Counted from the first letter of the stretch, positions 35,109 through 44,175 are shown. The stretch is DNA of 64,000 nt from Peptostreptococcaceae bacterium pGA-8 (GCA_900112915.1 FONK01000009.1:1-64000), one strand, 5' to 3'. The notes: generated by a model from the letters alone, not told the origin. Program-made: numbers and translations.

Positions 35109-35390
35109 ATGAATATTAAATTTACAGGCAACGCCGGTAAAGCGGAGCAGCAGCTTTATGCTGACTACATTGAAAAGAAGTATAACAGAAAGCTGGAAGC
35201 TTTAGATATCAGACTTGATGGCGAGTATGTTGACCTTGACTATAAATTTGCAGACGTTCCTTTTGACAGAATCAGAAGAATCACAGGATATCTGGTTGGA
35301 ACTATGGATAACTGGAATGATGCAAAGTCCTCTGAAGAAAGCGATAGAGTAAAGCACAGCATCGGTCAAGATTCCATGGAAGTTTTATAG
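35109..35390 (+). CDS. Small protein resembling the NrdD C-terminus
   Basis: A 93-residue soluble protein. The segment FDRIRRITGYLVGTMDNWNDAKSSEESDRVKH resembles, over about 30 residues (57-88), the C-terminal part of class III anaerobic ribonucleotide reductase (RITGYY...NWNDGK...R), but the glycyl-radical pattern is not complete. Similar short proteins are widely annotated as anaerobic ribonucleoside-triphosphate reductase in Clostridia. No nrdD or nrdG is adjacent, so a catalytic role is doubtful. I use the ATG at 35109 after GAGGAGA; the GTG at 35091 overlaps that site. Confidence 0.6.
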   Translation: MNIKFTGNAGKAEQQLYADYIEKKYNRKLEALDIRLDGEYVDLDYKFADVPFDRIRRITGYLVGTMDNWNDAKSSEESDRVKHSIGQDSMEVL

Positions 35391-35457
35391 AAAAGCAGGG
35401 ATCCTAAGAGTCTCAAAAAATTTAAGGACAGTAATTGTATTTCAGGTAGGAAAAGAT

Positions 35458-35646
35458 ATGAAAAAATTATGTAAATCTCGTAACGACTCAATGATTGACG
35501 GAGTATGTGGCGGTATAGCTGAATATCTCGGTGTTGATTCGACTATTGTAAGGCTATTATGGGTTATTTTTACCCTTATGGGCGGCAGCGGAATCCTAGC
35601 ATACATAATCGCCATGATTGTAATGAAGAGTCCGGAACAATTTTAA
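35458..35646 (+). CDS. PspC-domain small membrane protein
   Basis: A 62-residue PspC-domain protein. KKLCKSRNDSMIDGVCGGIAEYLGVD is the typical N-terminal half (split at residue 20) and the second half is one membrane helix (IVRLLWVIFTLMGGSGILAYIIAMI). In Enterobacteria PspC senses envelope stress; the short stand-alone form in Firmicutes is less characterised. AGGTAGGAAAAG lies before the ATG. It is followed by a terminator. Confidence 0.88.
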   Translation: MKKLCKSRNDSMIDGVCGGIAEYLGVDSTIVRLLWVIFTLMGGSGILAYIIAMIVMKSPEQF

Positions 35647-35661
35647 CAGCTTAATAACATC

Positions 35662-35702
35662 AGCACTGGATTGAAATTCACTCGAAATCTGGTGCTATTT
35701 TA
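35662..35702 (+). terminator. Terminator after the PspC gene
   Basis: AGCACTGGATT (35662-35672) pairs with AATCTGGTGCT (35686-35696) with one mismatch and one wobble, then ATTTTATTT. Confidence 0.6.
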
Positions 35703-35703
35703 T

Positions 35704-35733
35704 TTGCAAATCGTCGCCATTAAGTGATATAAT
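35704..35733 (+). promoter_or_regulatory. Promoter of purB-purA-alr
   Basis: TTGCAA (35704-35709), 18 bases, perfect TATAAT (35728-35733), about 94 bases before purB. Confidence 0.65.
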
Positions 35734-35764
35734 TATTTGTTGAAATATTTGCGAAAGGAGTGCA

Positions 35765-35830
35765 TTGGCAAAAGAAATTTTTTTATAAAACCAAAGATTT
35801 TTTATAAAACCAATGCGTAAAATCAAATGA
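35765..35830 (+). other. Two mini-ORFs in the purB leader
   Basis: A strong AAAGGAG (about 35755-35761) precedes a TTG mini-ORF (35765-35788, reading MAKEIFL-stop). A second mini-ORF, ATG-CGT-AAA-ATC-AAA-TGA (35813-35830), overlaps the purB ATG as ATGA. purB has no ribosome site of its own, so its start may depend on reinitiation or coupling. A 16-base direct repeat (35779-35794, 35798-35813) lies between. Function is inferred only. Confidence 0.5.
35779..35813 (+). repeat. 16-bp tandem repeat in the purB leader
   Basis: TTTTTTATAAAACCAA occurs at 35779-35794 and 35798-35813 (19-base period). It appears to be a recent duplication that moved the strong ribosome site away from purB. Confidence 0.8.
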
Positions 35831-37257
35831 CCACAAGCTATACAAGCCCTCTTTCAGAAAGATATGCAAGTAAGGAGATGAAATATATTTTTTCCCCTGA
35901 AAAAAAATTCCGCACATGGAGGCAGCTATGGATTGCTCTTGCCGAGGCTGAAAAGGAGTTGGGACTTGAGATTACAGACGAACAAATTTCTCAGCTAAAA
36001 GAACATGCCCTTGACATCAACTTTGATGAAGCAAAGGCACGAGAGGCTCAGGTTAGACATGATGTTATGTCACATGTTTATGCATATGGACTCCAATGCC
36101 CTGCCGCAAAGGGGATTATCCACCTAGGCGCCACCTCATGTTATGTAGGCGACAACACCGACATCATATTGATGACAGAGGGGCTTAGGCTGATACGAAA
36201 CAAGCTTATTAATGTAATTGCAGGACTTGCTGATTTTGCAAGAGATAACGCAGATCTTCCATGCCTTGCATTCACCCATTATCAGGCTGCACAGCCAACA
36301 ACGGTGGGCAAAAGAGCTACCCTTTGGCTAAACGAACTCATTCTGGATTTAGAGGACTTGGATCACGTTCTGGGTACTATGAAGCTTCTAGGTTCCAAAG
36401 GAACTACAGGTACACAGGCAAGCTTTTTGGAGCTTTTTGAAGGTGATCACGAAAAATGTAAGGCTCTGGATCAAAAAATTGCCCATAAGATGGGCTTTGA
36501 TTCCTGTTACCCGGTTTCCGGTCAAACATATTCCAGAAAGGTTGACAGCCGAGTTCTAAATATCCTATCAGGAATTGCACAATCAGCCCATAAGTTCAGC
36601 AACGACATCCGTTTGCTGCAGCATATGAAGGAGATAGAGGAACCCTTTGAAAAGCATCAAATCGGTTCATCAGCAATGGCATATAAGAGAAATCCAATGC
36701 GTTCAGAGCGAATAGCCTCCCTAGCCAACTACGTTATGATTGACGCATTAAATCCGGCAATAACAGCTTCAACCCAGTGGTTCGAGCGTACCCTGGACGA
36801 TTCAGCAAACAAAAGAATATCAGTATGCGAGGCCTTTCTTGCAACAGACGCTATTCTTGAGCTTTATATAAATGTAACTCAAGGGCTTGTAGTTTATCCA
36901 AAGGTTATAACTGCTCATTTGATGGCTGAGCTTCCCTTCATGGCGACAGAAAACATAATGATGGATGCAGTTAAAGCCGGGGGAGACAGACAGGAGTTAC
37001 ACGAAAGAATAAGAGTCCACTCAATGGCTGCGGGCAAAACAGTCAAGGAGCAAGGGCTTCCAAATGATTTACTAGACAGAATTGCCGAGGATCCGGCATT
37101 TCATATAACAAAAGAGGCTTTACAGAAGGTTATGAAACCGGAAAATTATATCGGTCGTTCCAAGGAACAGACCATGGAGTTTCTTGACGGGGTCATAAAG
37201 CCTATACTGTCAGAGAATTCAGAAATTTTAGGACTATCCTCTGACATTAAAGTATAA
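35827..37257 (+). CDS. purB: Adenylosuccinate lyase
   Basis: A 476-residue fumarase/aspartase-superfamily enzyme acting twice in purine synthesis, releasing fumarate from SAICAR and from adenylosuccinate. The signature SSAMAYKRNPMRSE is near residue 280, with the catalytic Ser loop; HLGATSCYVGDN and the GSKGTTGTQASF segment form the other conserved regions. The ATG at 35827 has no ribosome site and overlaps the stop of a mini-ORF. purA starts nine bases after its stop, so both AMP-forming steps are in one operon. Confidence 0.95.
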   Translation: MTTSYTSPLSERYASKEMKYIFSPEKKFRTWRQLWIALAEAEKELGLEITDEQISQLKEHALDINFDEAKAREAQVRHDVMSHVYAYGLQCPAAKGIIHLGATSCYVGDNTDIILMTEGLRLIRNKLINVIAGLADFARDNADLPCLAFTHYQAAQPTTVGKRATLWLNELILDLEDLDHVLGTMKLLGSKGTTGTQASFLELFEGDHEKCKALDQKIAHKMGFDSCYPVSGQTYSRKVDSRVLNILSGIAQSAHKFSNDIRLLQHMKEIEEPFEKHQIGSSAMAYKRNPMRSERIASLANYVMIDALNPAITASTQWFERTLDDSANKRISVCEAFLATDAILELYINVTQGLVVYPKVITAHLMAELPFMATENIMMDAVKAGGDRQELHERIRVHSMAAGKTVKEQGLPNDLLDRIAEDPAFHITKEALQKVMKPENYIGRSKEQTMEFLDGVIKPILSENSEILGLSSDIKV

Positions 37258-37266
37258 GGAGGTTTT

Positions 37267-38556
37267 ATGGTTAAAGCAATTGTAGGTGCCAATTGGGGCG
37301 ATGAAGGAAAAGGTAAGATTACGGATATGTTATCCGCTGAAGCCGATGTCATAGTCAGGTTTCAGGGCGGCAGTAATGCGGGACACACCATAGTAAATAA
37401 ATATGGCAAGTTTGCTCTGCATATGCTTCCGTCAGGGGTGTTCCATGATCACACAACCAGTATCTTAGGCAACGGTGTTGCCTTGAACATACCTTTTCTT
37501 GTAAAGGAGCTTATTGAGCTTAAAAAGCAAGGAGTTCCAAAACCAAGGCTTATGGTATCAGATAGAGCACACATTGTTATGCCCTATCACATTGCTCTAG
37601 ACGAGTATGAAGAAGAAAGACTTGCAGGTAAGTCTTTTGGTTCCACTAAATCCGGAATTGCGCCATGCTATTCAGACAAGTACGCAAAAATAGGCTTTCA
37701 GGTATGCGAATTATTTGAGTCCGAGAGTGTTTTGTTGGAAAAGCTGGAAAATATCTGCACACTTAAAAATCCTGTTATTACAGGGCTATATGGAAAAGAG
37801 CCCCTTTATGCTCAGGAGCTTTTAGCTACATTAAAAGAGTACAGGGCCATGATCAAGCCTTGGGTTGCCGACACCAATCAGTTTATTCACAACGCTCTCA
37901 GTACAGGAAAAAATATTTTGCTTGAAGGACAGCTTGGTGCTCTTAAGGACACCGATCACGGAATTTATCCAATGGTTACAAGCTCCTCCACTATTGCCGG
38001 TTTCGGTGCTGTAGGTGCCGGAATTCCACCTTTTGAGATTAAGGAAGTCGTTACTGTAGTTAAAGCATACTCTTCGGCAGTTGGAGCCGGTGCTTTTGTC
38101 AGCGAAATCTTCGGAGATGAAGCTGAAGAGCTTAGAAGACGAGGCGGTGATGGTGGCGAATATGGAGCAACTACGGGAAGACCGAGACGTGTAGGCTGGT
38201 TTGATGCTGTCGCAACTAAATACGGCTGCCGGATGCAAGGTGCAACAGAGGTTGCCCTTACAGTAGTTGATCCTCTGGGTTATCTTGACGAAATTCCTGT
38301 ATGTGTCGCTTATGAAATTGACGGCGAACGAACCGAAAATTTCCCCAACTCCACCAAGCTTGGTGTTGCTAAGCCGGTTTTAGAAAAGCTTCCCGGCTGG
38401 AAATGTGATATTACGGGGATTAGACATTGGGAAGACCTTCCGAGAGAATGTCAAAACTATGTAAATGAAATTGAAAAGCTGATAGGCTTTCCGATCACCA
38501 TGGTTTCCAACGGTCCGGGGCGTGATGATATTATTTATAGAAAGAAAGGATTTTAA
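37267..38556 (+). CDS. purA: Adenylosuccinate synthase
   Basis: A 429-residue GTP-dependent enzyme joining IMP and aspartate; its product is cleaved by the purB product encoded upstream. The opening GANWGDEGKGKITDML is the phosphate-binding loop, GSNAGHTI follows with the active His, FGSTKSGIAPCYSDK and TTGRPRRVGWFDAV are the IMP-binding segments. AAGGAGG lies just before the ATG. Length is normal. alr begins two bases after the stop. Confidence 0.96.
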   Translation: MVKAIVGANWGDEGKGKITDMLSAEADVIVRFQGGSNAGHTIVNKYGKFALHMLPSGVFHDHTTSILGNGVALNIPFLVKELIELKKQGVPKPRLMVSDRAHIVMPYHIALDEYEEERLAGKSFGSTKSGIAPCYSDKYAKIGFQVCELFESESVLLEKLENICTLKNPVITGLYGKEPLYAQELLATLKEYRAMIKPWVADTNQFIHNALSTGKNILLEGQLGALKDTDHGIYPMVTSSSTIAGFGAVGAGIPPFEIKEVVTVVKAYSSAVGAGAFVSEIFGDEAEELRRRGGDGGEYGATTGRPRRVGWFDAVATKYGCRMQGATEVALTVVDPLGYLDEIPVCVAYEIDGERTENFPNSTKLGVAKPVLEKLPGWKCDITGIRHWEDLPRECQNYVNEIEKLIGFPITMVSNGPGRDDIIYRKKGF

Positions 38557-38558
38557 GG

Positions 38559-39695
38559 ATGTTTAAGGATGCAATCAGACCCGCTTGGGCGGAAATCAAT
38601 CTATCGAACCTTGACTACAACATTAAGAGCATTAAGGCTAAGGCTGCCGGCAGAGATCTTATAGGAGTTATCAAAGCGGATGCCTATGGTCACGGTGCTG
38701 TAATGTGTGCACAGGTGCTTAGGGAAAACGGCGTTAAAACCTTTGCTGTTGCCACTCTTCACGAGGCGATTACCCTAAGAGAGGCCGGTGCTCTTGAGGA
38801 AATTATAATCCTGGGCCTTACTCCTGATATGTATGCAGACACATTGGTTAAATACGATTTAACTCCTGTGGTCTGTGACTCTCAAAACGCAAAAGCTATC
38901 AGCGATGCTGCCGCAAAGGCAGGCAAGACCCTTGAAGCTTTAATCGCCGTAGATACCGGCATGGGAAGAATTGGTTACCTTCCAAGTGAAGCGGAAACAG
39001 CTATTTTCGACATCAAGAAAATCGCTATGCTTTCTAATCTTAAGATTAAGGGCATGTTTTCTCACATGTCTACTGCTGACGCTTTTGATAAGACCTTCTC
39101 AAAAGAGCAGGAAGAAAAATATAATGAATTCTTCAAGGCTCTTACGGCGGCCGGAGTGAACATTCCATTTAGAACCTTTGCCAACAGCGCTTCGATTATG
39201 GAAATCCCTTCTGTATATTTTGATGCGGTAAGACCGGGTATCATCCTTTATGGCTGCTATCCTTCTGATGAAGTAGACAAAAATCAGCTTTCTATCAAGC
39301 CTGTAATGTCGATTAAGGCAAATGTCGTTCATCTAAAGGATGTCCCTGAAGGATTTTCAGTTGGCTATGGCAGAAAATTCATTGCAGAAAAGCCTTCCAG
39401 AATCGCAACCCTGGCTCTTGGCTATGCTGACGGTTACCCAAGACCGTATTCTGCTTATGCTAAGGTAATTGTAAATGGAATTATGTGCCCTATTGCAGGT
39501 AATATCTGTATGGATCAGTGCATGGTTGATGTTTCTCAGGTGCCTAATGTAAAGGTTGGCGATGAAGTAATTATAATGGGGTCTGATGGCGTGAACACCA
39601 TACTTGCAGATGATATAGCTGCTGCTACAGGTACAATAAACTATGAAATTTGTTGTGCCTTCGGCCAGCGTCTACCAAAGGTATATGTGAAATAA
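38559..39695 (+). CDS. alr: Alanine racemase
   Basis: A 378-residue PLP enzyme interconverting L- and D-alanine for peptidoglycan. The PLP Lys is in GVIKADAYGHGAV near residue 39; the fold-III barrel continues through VDTGMGRIGY, and the C-terminal beta domain has SVGYGRKF with the second catalytic Tyr region and GNICMDQCMVDV. The start lies two bases after purA; ribosome site AAGG is weak, so coupling is likely. A terminator lies about 75 bases beyond the stop. Confidence 0.95.
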   Translation: MFKDAIRPAWAEINLSNLDYNIKSIKAKAAGRDLIGVIKADAYGHGAVMCAQVLRENGVKTFAVATLHEAITLREAGALEEIIILGLTPDMYADTLVKYDLTPVVCDSQNAKAISDAAAKAGKTLEALIAVDTGMGRIGYLPSEAETAIFDIKKIAMLSNLKIKGMFSHMSTADAFDKTFSKEQEEKYNEFFKALTAAGVNIPFRTFANSASIMEIPSVYFDAVRPGIILYGCYPSDEVDKNQLSIKPVMSIKANVVHLKDVPEGFSVGYGRKFIAEKPSRIATLALGYADGYPRPYSAYAKVIVNGIMCPIAGNICMDQCMVDVSQVPNVKVGDEVIIMGSDGVNTILADDIAAATGTINYEICCAFGQRLPKVYVK

Positions 39696-39771
39696 GGACA
39701 AAGAATCCGGAGAAGAGTCCGACAAAGAGTCCGGAATTGTATAGTCGATACATGCGTATATGCACGAGTTG

Positions 39772-39804
39772 AGCTGCTCCTGAAGCCGAGGGGGCAGCTT
39801 TTTT
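39772..39804 (+). terminator. Terminator of the purB-purA-alr operon
   Basis: AGCTGCTCC (39772-39780) pairs with GGGGCAGCT (39790-39798 region) with one wobble, followed by TTTTTTG. Just after alr there is also a short duplicated GACAAAGA-TCCGGA sequence. The rest of the gap to 39957 holds no ORF. Confidence 0.75.
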
Positions 39805-39956
39805 GTGGAAAATTGCTGCTCATGTATACAAAACACATAGCCTTATCCTATGGAAATTTATTCCTTCCTGTGATACAATTATTCCAAGAAGACATGCTTG
39901 TAAACATGTTTTTTGTGTGTGAGTAATTATTTTTTACTGATGGAAGGAGAACTTAT

Positions 39957-41366
39957 ATGATTTCAACAATCGACAATTTCAACACCATAGTCAATAATAT
40001 TGTCTGGGGTGTACCGGCTATGATTTGCGTTTTAGGAGTGGGAATTTATCTCACCCTATTCAGTAAATTCGTCCAGTTCAGAAGACTCGGATATGCCTTA
40101 AAAATTGCTTTAGCTAAAATTTTTCAAAAATCGGAGGCAGCAGAGGGTGCAACCACGCCCTTTCAATCTCTTACCACTGCATTGGCTGCGACTGTAGGAA
40201 CCGGCAATATAGCCGGTGTTGCAGGCGCCATTGCCATAGGAGGCGCCGGCTCTATATTTTGGATGTGGGTTGCTGCACTTCTGGGAATGTGTACTAAATT
40301 TGCCGAAGTAACCTTAGCCGTAAACTTTAGAGAGCGAAACGCTAATGGCGACTGGGTTGGCGGCCCTATGTACTATATAAAGAACGGGCTGTCAAAAAAG
40401 TGGCATTGGCTTGCATATATGTTTGCCCTGTTCGGAGTGCTTACTGTATTTGGTACCGGAAATGCAACTCAGGTAAATACCATCACTACAGCCATTGATG
40501 CAGCTCTTTTGAACTACGGAGTGATATCAAAGGATATAGTTGGAACTGTAAATCTTGCCATAGGCATCATTATCACTATTCTAATTTTGATAATTCTAAT
40601 CGGTGGAATTAAGCGAATAGGGGCTGTTACGGAAAAGTTGGTTCCCTTCATGGCTCTCGTTTATATACTTTTAGCTATAGGTGTTTTAGTTGTAAACTAT
40701 AATGCTATTCCTAAGGTTTTCGCCATGATTTTCCAGGGTGCATTTTCACCGACAGCCGTTACCGGCGGTGTAGTCGGCACAATGTTTACAAGTCTAAAAA
40801 AAGGTGTGTCCCGAGGGATCTTCTCCAACGAAGCCGGTCTTGGTACCGGGTCAATATCCCATGCTTCAGCTGACACAACAGAGCCGGTTAGACAAGGACT
40901 CATGGGCGTTTTCGAGGTTTTTGTAGATACAATTGTAATCTGTACCTTAACCGCTCTTGTAATCCTATGTAGCGGCATAACCATTAACTATGGTGAAGCT
41001 GCCGGTGCAGAGCTTACCATTAACGGATTTATTGCCACATATGGCGGCTGGGTATCCATATTTACAGCTATTGCCCTTGTATGCTTTGCATTTTCAACTA
41101 TTCTCGGTTGGGGCTTATACGGAAGCAGATGTATAGAATTCATCTTCGGCTCAAAGGTCCTAAAGCCATTTGCAGTGGTGTATGCCTTTATTGCCATTAT
41201 AGGCGCTACTGTAGATTTAGGAGTTATATGGGGAGTTTCAGATACCTTTAACGGTCTCATGGCAATTCCTAACCTTATAGGTGTATTCCTCCTAAGCGGA
41301 ACCTTCTTCAAGCTGCTTAAGGATTACTTTACCAAATACCCTAAGTATGATAAGGATGAAATGTAG
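39957..41366 (+). CDS. Alanine/glycine:cation symporter (AGCS family)
   Basis: A 469-residue membrane transporter with about eleven helices. AGCS signatures include LTTALAATVGTGNIAGVAGA, GPMYYIKNGL and SNEAGLGTGSISHASADT. It imports alanine or glycine with sodium. Placement after alr suggests a link to alanine use, though a terminator separates them. GAAGGAGA lies before the ATG. A hairpin terminator follows the stop. Confidence 0.94.
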   Translation: MISTIDNFNTIVNNIVWGVPAMICVLGVGIYLTLFSKFVQFRRLGYALKIALAKIFQKSEAAEGATTPFQSLTTALAATVGTGNIAGVAGAIAIGGAGSIFWMWVAALLGMCTKFAEVTLAVNFRERNANGDWVGGPMYYIKNGLSKKWHWLAYMFALFGVLTVFGTGNATQVNTITTAIDAALLNYGVISKDIVGTVNLAIGIIITILILIILIGGIKRIGAVTEKLVPFMALVYILLAIGVLVVNYNAIPKVFAMIFQGAFSPTAVTGGVVGTMFTSLKKGVSRGIFSNEAGLGTGSISHASADTTEPVRQGLMGVFEVFVDTIVICTLTALVILCSGITINYGEAAGAELTINGFIATYGGWVSIFTAIALVCFAFSTILGWGLYGSRCIEFIFGSKVLKPFAVVYAFIAIIGATVDLGVIWGVSDTFNGLMAIPNLIGVFLLSGTFFKLLKDYFTKYPKYDKDEM

Positions 41367-41379
41367 CCAGACACAAATT

Positions 41380-41418
41380 AAGCCTTGCAGAGACAGTCTT
41401 TGCAAGGCTTTTGTTTTT
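41380..41418. terminator. Terminator between the AGCS symporter and DUF2284 genes
   Basis: AAGCCTTGCA (41380-41389) pairs perfectly with TGCAAGGCTT (41401-41410); TTGTTTTT follows. It separates two convergent genes and mainly serves the plus strand. Confidence 0.8.
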
Positions 41419-41451
41419 CATATTGAAACTTAGGTTTCTCGGACAAATTAT

Positions 41452-41997
41452 CTACATGAAGCATTTATTGCTGTACAGAAGACCGCCTACAAGAACGAAA
41501 TATTCCGGCATTTTTCCATCCTCAATCCATTGTAACTCCAGCCCCAGAAGCTTCGATGCAGTGAGTCCGACATTGCCGCCCAAAGCCTCAATGGAGTACC
41601 TCATATGCTCAGGATGTCTACATGGCTGATTGACGGATCTGGTGCAATTTTCATACTCAACTCCACAAATTTCGCAGCTGCCTGCACATAGAGAAACTCC
41701 GCCTACATACTCCAGCTCCATTTCGAATAAGAAATTGCTCATTTCATCCTTGACCTTAGCTATGTTTTCTCTGCAATTTTTTTGTTCTTCCTCATCCATG
41801 TAAATCTTCATTCCTATGAGATACAGTCTATCGTAGTTGTTCCAATAGTCCAGCGGGTCAAATTTAAATGGGGGACATGACCATTTCTTGCCGTAGTTTT
41901 CACAGGCTTTGCAGAATTCTTCAAATTCTTCTACATTTACATATTCTTCAACATAGTCCTTTACATCTATTCTTGCTTGATATTTTTCTATTTTCAT
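41452..41997 (-). CDS. DUF2284 metal-binding protein
   Basis: A 181-residue protein rich in cysteine: CKACENYGKKWSCPPF near the start, and SLCAGSCEICGVEYENC followed by PCRHPEHMRYS in the second half. These are the DUF2284 hallmarks, thought to bind a metal or an iron-sulfur cluster; no function is established. Common in anaerobes, often beside corrinoid or radical-SAM genes; here it is convergent with the AGCS symporter and divergent from birA. GGAGGTTTTAGCG lies before the ATG. Confidence 0.88.
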   Translation of the reverse strand: MKIEKYQARIDVKDYVEEYVNVEEFEEFCKACENYGKKWSCPPFKFDPLDYWNNYDRLYLIGMKIYMDEEEQKNCRENIAKVKDEMSNFLFEMELEYVGGVSLCAGSCEICGVEYENCTRSVNQPCRHPEHMRYSIEALGGNVGLTASKLLGLELQWIEDGKMPEYFVLVGGLLYSNKCFM

Positions 41998-42106
41998 TTC
42001 GCTAAAACCTCCTGTTTCAGTTTGCTTTTTCGCTTCTCTTGATTAACTAATTTTATCACAGGTAAATTGAATTTTCCACATCCTTTGTCTCGGTTTCCTA
42101 TATAGT

Positions 42107-42135
42107 TTGACTTTATTTGACCTATAACTTATAAT
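42107..42135 (+). promoter_or_regulatory. Promoter of birA
   Basis: TTGACT (42107-42112), 17 bases, perfect TATAAT (42130-42135); start codon 24 bases downstream. No convincing biotin-operator palindrome overlaps it. Confidence 0.7.
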
Positions 42136-42158
42136 TTTCATTAATTGGAGGTTTTTTC

Positions 42159-43136
42159 ATGAGTACAAGATCTGAATTGTTACAATTACTTGGCGAAAAT
42201 CGCCATAGATATATGTCCGGTCAGGCTATAGGTGACAGCCTTAATGTTTCAAGAAATGCTATTTGGAAGGCTATTGAACAGCTTAGAGTTGACGGCTACG
42301 ATATAGAAAGCAGACCGAGGGTGGGCTACAGGCTCCATGGAGGAGACAACATGCTTACTGTAGACGCTGTAAAAGGGCATCTTACAAGGGATTGCCGGCT
42401 GGAGGTTTTTGATAGTATAGCTTCAACCAACAGCTATGCCATGGGACAGACTTTAGAAGAAAGGCCCCTCTTGATAGTTGCAAATAAGCAGACCTCAGGT
42501 CGTGGAAGACTGGGACGCACATTTTTCTCTCCCGCCAGCACAGGAATCTATCTTACCATTGCTTTAAAGCCTAATTTTGATTTTGATAAGGCTCTCTATG
42601 TTACAATGAAGGCTGCTGTGGCCGTTTGCAAAGCCATTGAGGAGGTTGCAGATGTACGAGCGAAAATCAAATGGGTAAATGATGTATATGTAAACGGGAA
42701 AAAGGTTTGTGGAATTTTAACTGAGGCGCAAACCAACTTTGAAACGGGAAAAATCAACGGGTTGGTTATAGGAATCGGCATTAACTGTTTTGCCAATGGA
42801 AATATGCCTTCAGAGCTTGACGGCATTGCCGGATCAATCTCAAACAAGAGAAACGCCTTCTCCAGAAGCAAGCTGGCTGCATTGGTTTTTCAATATGTAA
42901 TGGATGGCATTGATACTATTTCCGATAAAGCCTTCTTAAACGAATACAGACATCGCTGCATGGTTTTAGGCAAAAGAATTTACATACATCCTAATCTCAA
43001 CGATGAAGCTATTAAAGCAAATGCCATTGATATTGATGACAATGGCGGTCTGGTAGTTGAGTATATGGAGGGCATTCACATGCGTGAAATCGCTACAATT
43101 ACCACGGGTGAGGTTTCCATTAGAATGGTTGAATGA
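42159..43136 (+). CDS. birA: Biotin--[acetyl-CoA-carboxylase] ligase / biotin repressor
   Basis: A 325-residue bifunctional BirA. The first about 65 residues form a winged helix (SGQAIGDSLNVSRNAIWKAI), so it can also act as a transcription repressor. The ligase domain has GRGRLGRTFFSPASTGIY near 109, which binds biotinyl-AMP, KWVNDVYVNGKKVCGIL with the catalytic Lys, and a C-terminal SH3-like cap (about 270-325). It attaches biotin to carrier proteins of carboxylases or decarboxylases. AGGAGG-like TTGGAGG precedes the ATG. A strong terminator follows. Confidence 0.95.
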   Translation: MSTRSELLQLLGENRHRYMSGQAIGDSLNVSRNAIWKAIEQLRVDGYDIESRPRVGYRLHGGDNMLTVDAVKGHLTRDCRLEVFDSIASTNSYAMGQTLEERPLLIVANKQTSGRGRLGRTFFSPASTGIYLTIALKPNFDFDKALYVTMKAAVAVCKAIEEVADVRAKIKWVNDVYVNGKKVCGILTEAQTNFETGKINGLVIGIGINCFANGNMPSELDGIAGSISNKRNAFSRSKLAALVFQYVMDGIDTISDKAFLNEYRHRCMVLGKRIYIHPNLNDEAIKANAIDIDDNGGLVVEYMEGIHMREIATITTGEVSIRMVE

Positions 43137-43140
43137 GAAA

Positions 43141-43207
43141 AAGCAGGGGGATTTATGATATGCTGCTTCCCATGCAGCATATCAATATTTCCACCCTGCT
43201 TATTTTT
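43141..43207. terminator. Compound hairpin terminator between birA and metQ
   Basis: An inner perfect 10-bp stem (GATATGCTGC at 43157-43166, GCAGCATATC at 43174-43183) sits inside an outer 8-bp stem (AAGCAGGG at 43141-43148, CCCTGCTT at 43194-43201), with TATTTTTT after it. Convergent genes on both sides suggest use by birA mainly. Confidence 0.75.
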
Positions 43208-43286
43208 TCCTTTATATTTCCTTTTTATCAGATTTTCTGTTTAAGAGCTTCTGCATAAACTAAGAGCTTATACACAGACGAACCCA

Positions 43287-44117
43287 TTAGAATAGAGCCA
43301 CTACTGAACCCTGATATTTGTCCTCGATAAATTTCTTTGCGGCTGCACTCTTTAGAGCCTTTAGCAGAACCTTTGTCTTTTCAGATTTTTCTTCACCCTC
43401 CTTAACAGCTAAGATATTTCCATAGGTTTTAGCAGCTTCAGAGTCTGATGCCTCAAAGGTAATTGCATCGGAGGTGGTTAGACCTGCACTGATAGCATAG
43501 TTACCATTGATTACTGAAAGAGCTGTGTCGCCAAGGCTTCTTGGAATTATAGCAGCTTCAAGCTCTACAATCTCAACATCATATGGGTTTTCAACAATAT
43601 CCTGCTTTGTCGCCGTCAGACCTACACCATCCTTTAGCTTAAGTACACCGTTTGCTTCAAGTAACAAAAGAGCTCTAGCTTCATTGGTTGTGTCGTTCGG
43701 CACGGCAATCTTGTCGCCCTTTGACAACTCTGCAACGGTTTTTTTGCTGCCTTTATACAGACCCAGCGGTTCATAGTGAATTGCTCCTGCGGAAACGATC
43801 TTTGTTCCGTTTTCCTTGTTAAACTCGTCAAGATATGGCTTGTGCTGGAAATAGTTTGCATCAATGTCTCCCTTGTCCAGAGCATTATTTGGCTGAATAT
43901 AGTCTTGGAATTCTACGATTTCCAGCTTATATCCTTCTGCCTCCACTTCGCCTTTAATTGCGTTTAAAATCTCTGAATGAGGTGCCGGTGATGCTCCCAC
44001 CTTAATCACCTTGTCATCGGTTTTCCCTTCCTTCTTATCACCACAGCCTGCCAAAAGACCTGCGGTCAGGGTTAGTGTTAATACCAATACTGCTGTTAAA
44101 ACTAATTTTCTTTTCAT
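43287..44117 (-). CDS. metQ: Methionine ABC transporter substrate-binding lipoprotein
   Basis: A 276-residue lipoprotein of the NlpA/MetQ family. The signal ends in the lipobox LLAGC, so Cys is lipidated and the protein is held on the outer face of the membrane. KVGASPAPHSEIL, DYIQPNNALDKGDIDANYFQHKPYL and YKGSKKTVAELSKGDKIAVPND, each typical of MetQ, follow (cited here as separate landmarks). It captures methionine for MetNI. GGAGGAAA lies before the ATG. Last gene of metNIQ, 58 bases after metI. Confidence 0.93.
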   Translation of the reverse strand: MKRKLVLTAVLVLTLTLTAGLLAGCGDKKEGKTDDKVIKVGASPAPHSEILNAIKGEVEAEGYKLEIVEFQDYIQPNNALDKGDIDANYFQHKPYLDEFNKENGTKIVSAGAIHYEPLGLYKGSKKTVAELSKGDKIAVPNDTTNEARALLLLEANGVLKLKDGVGLTATKQDIVENPYDVEIVELEAAIIPRSLGDTALSVINGNYAISAGLTTSDAITFEASDSEAAKTYGNILAVKEGEEKSEKTKVLLKALKSAAAKKFIEDKYQGSVVALF

Positions 44118-44175
44118 TATAATTTCCTCCGATACTTTATATTTTTTATAATTGTTTTTGCTTTAGAATTGTCTG

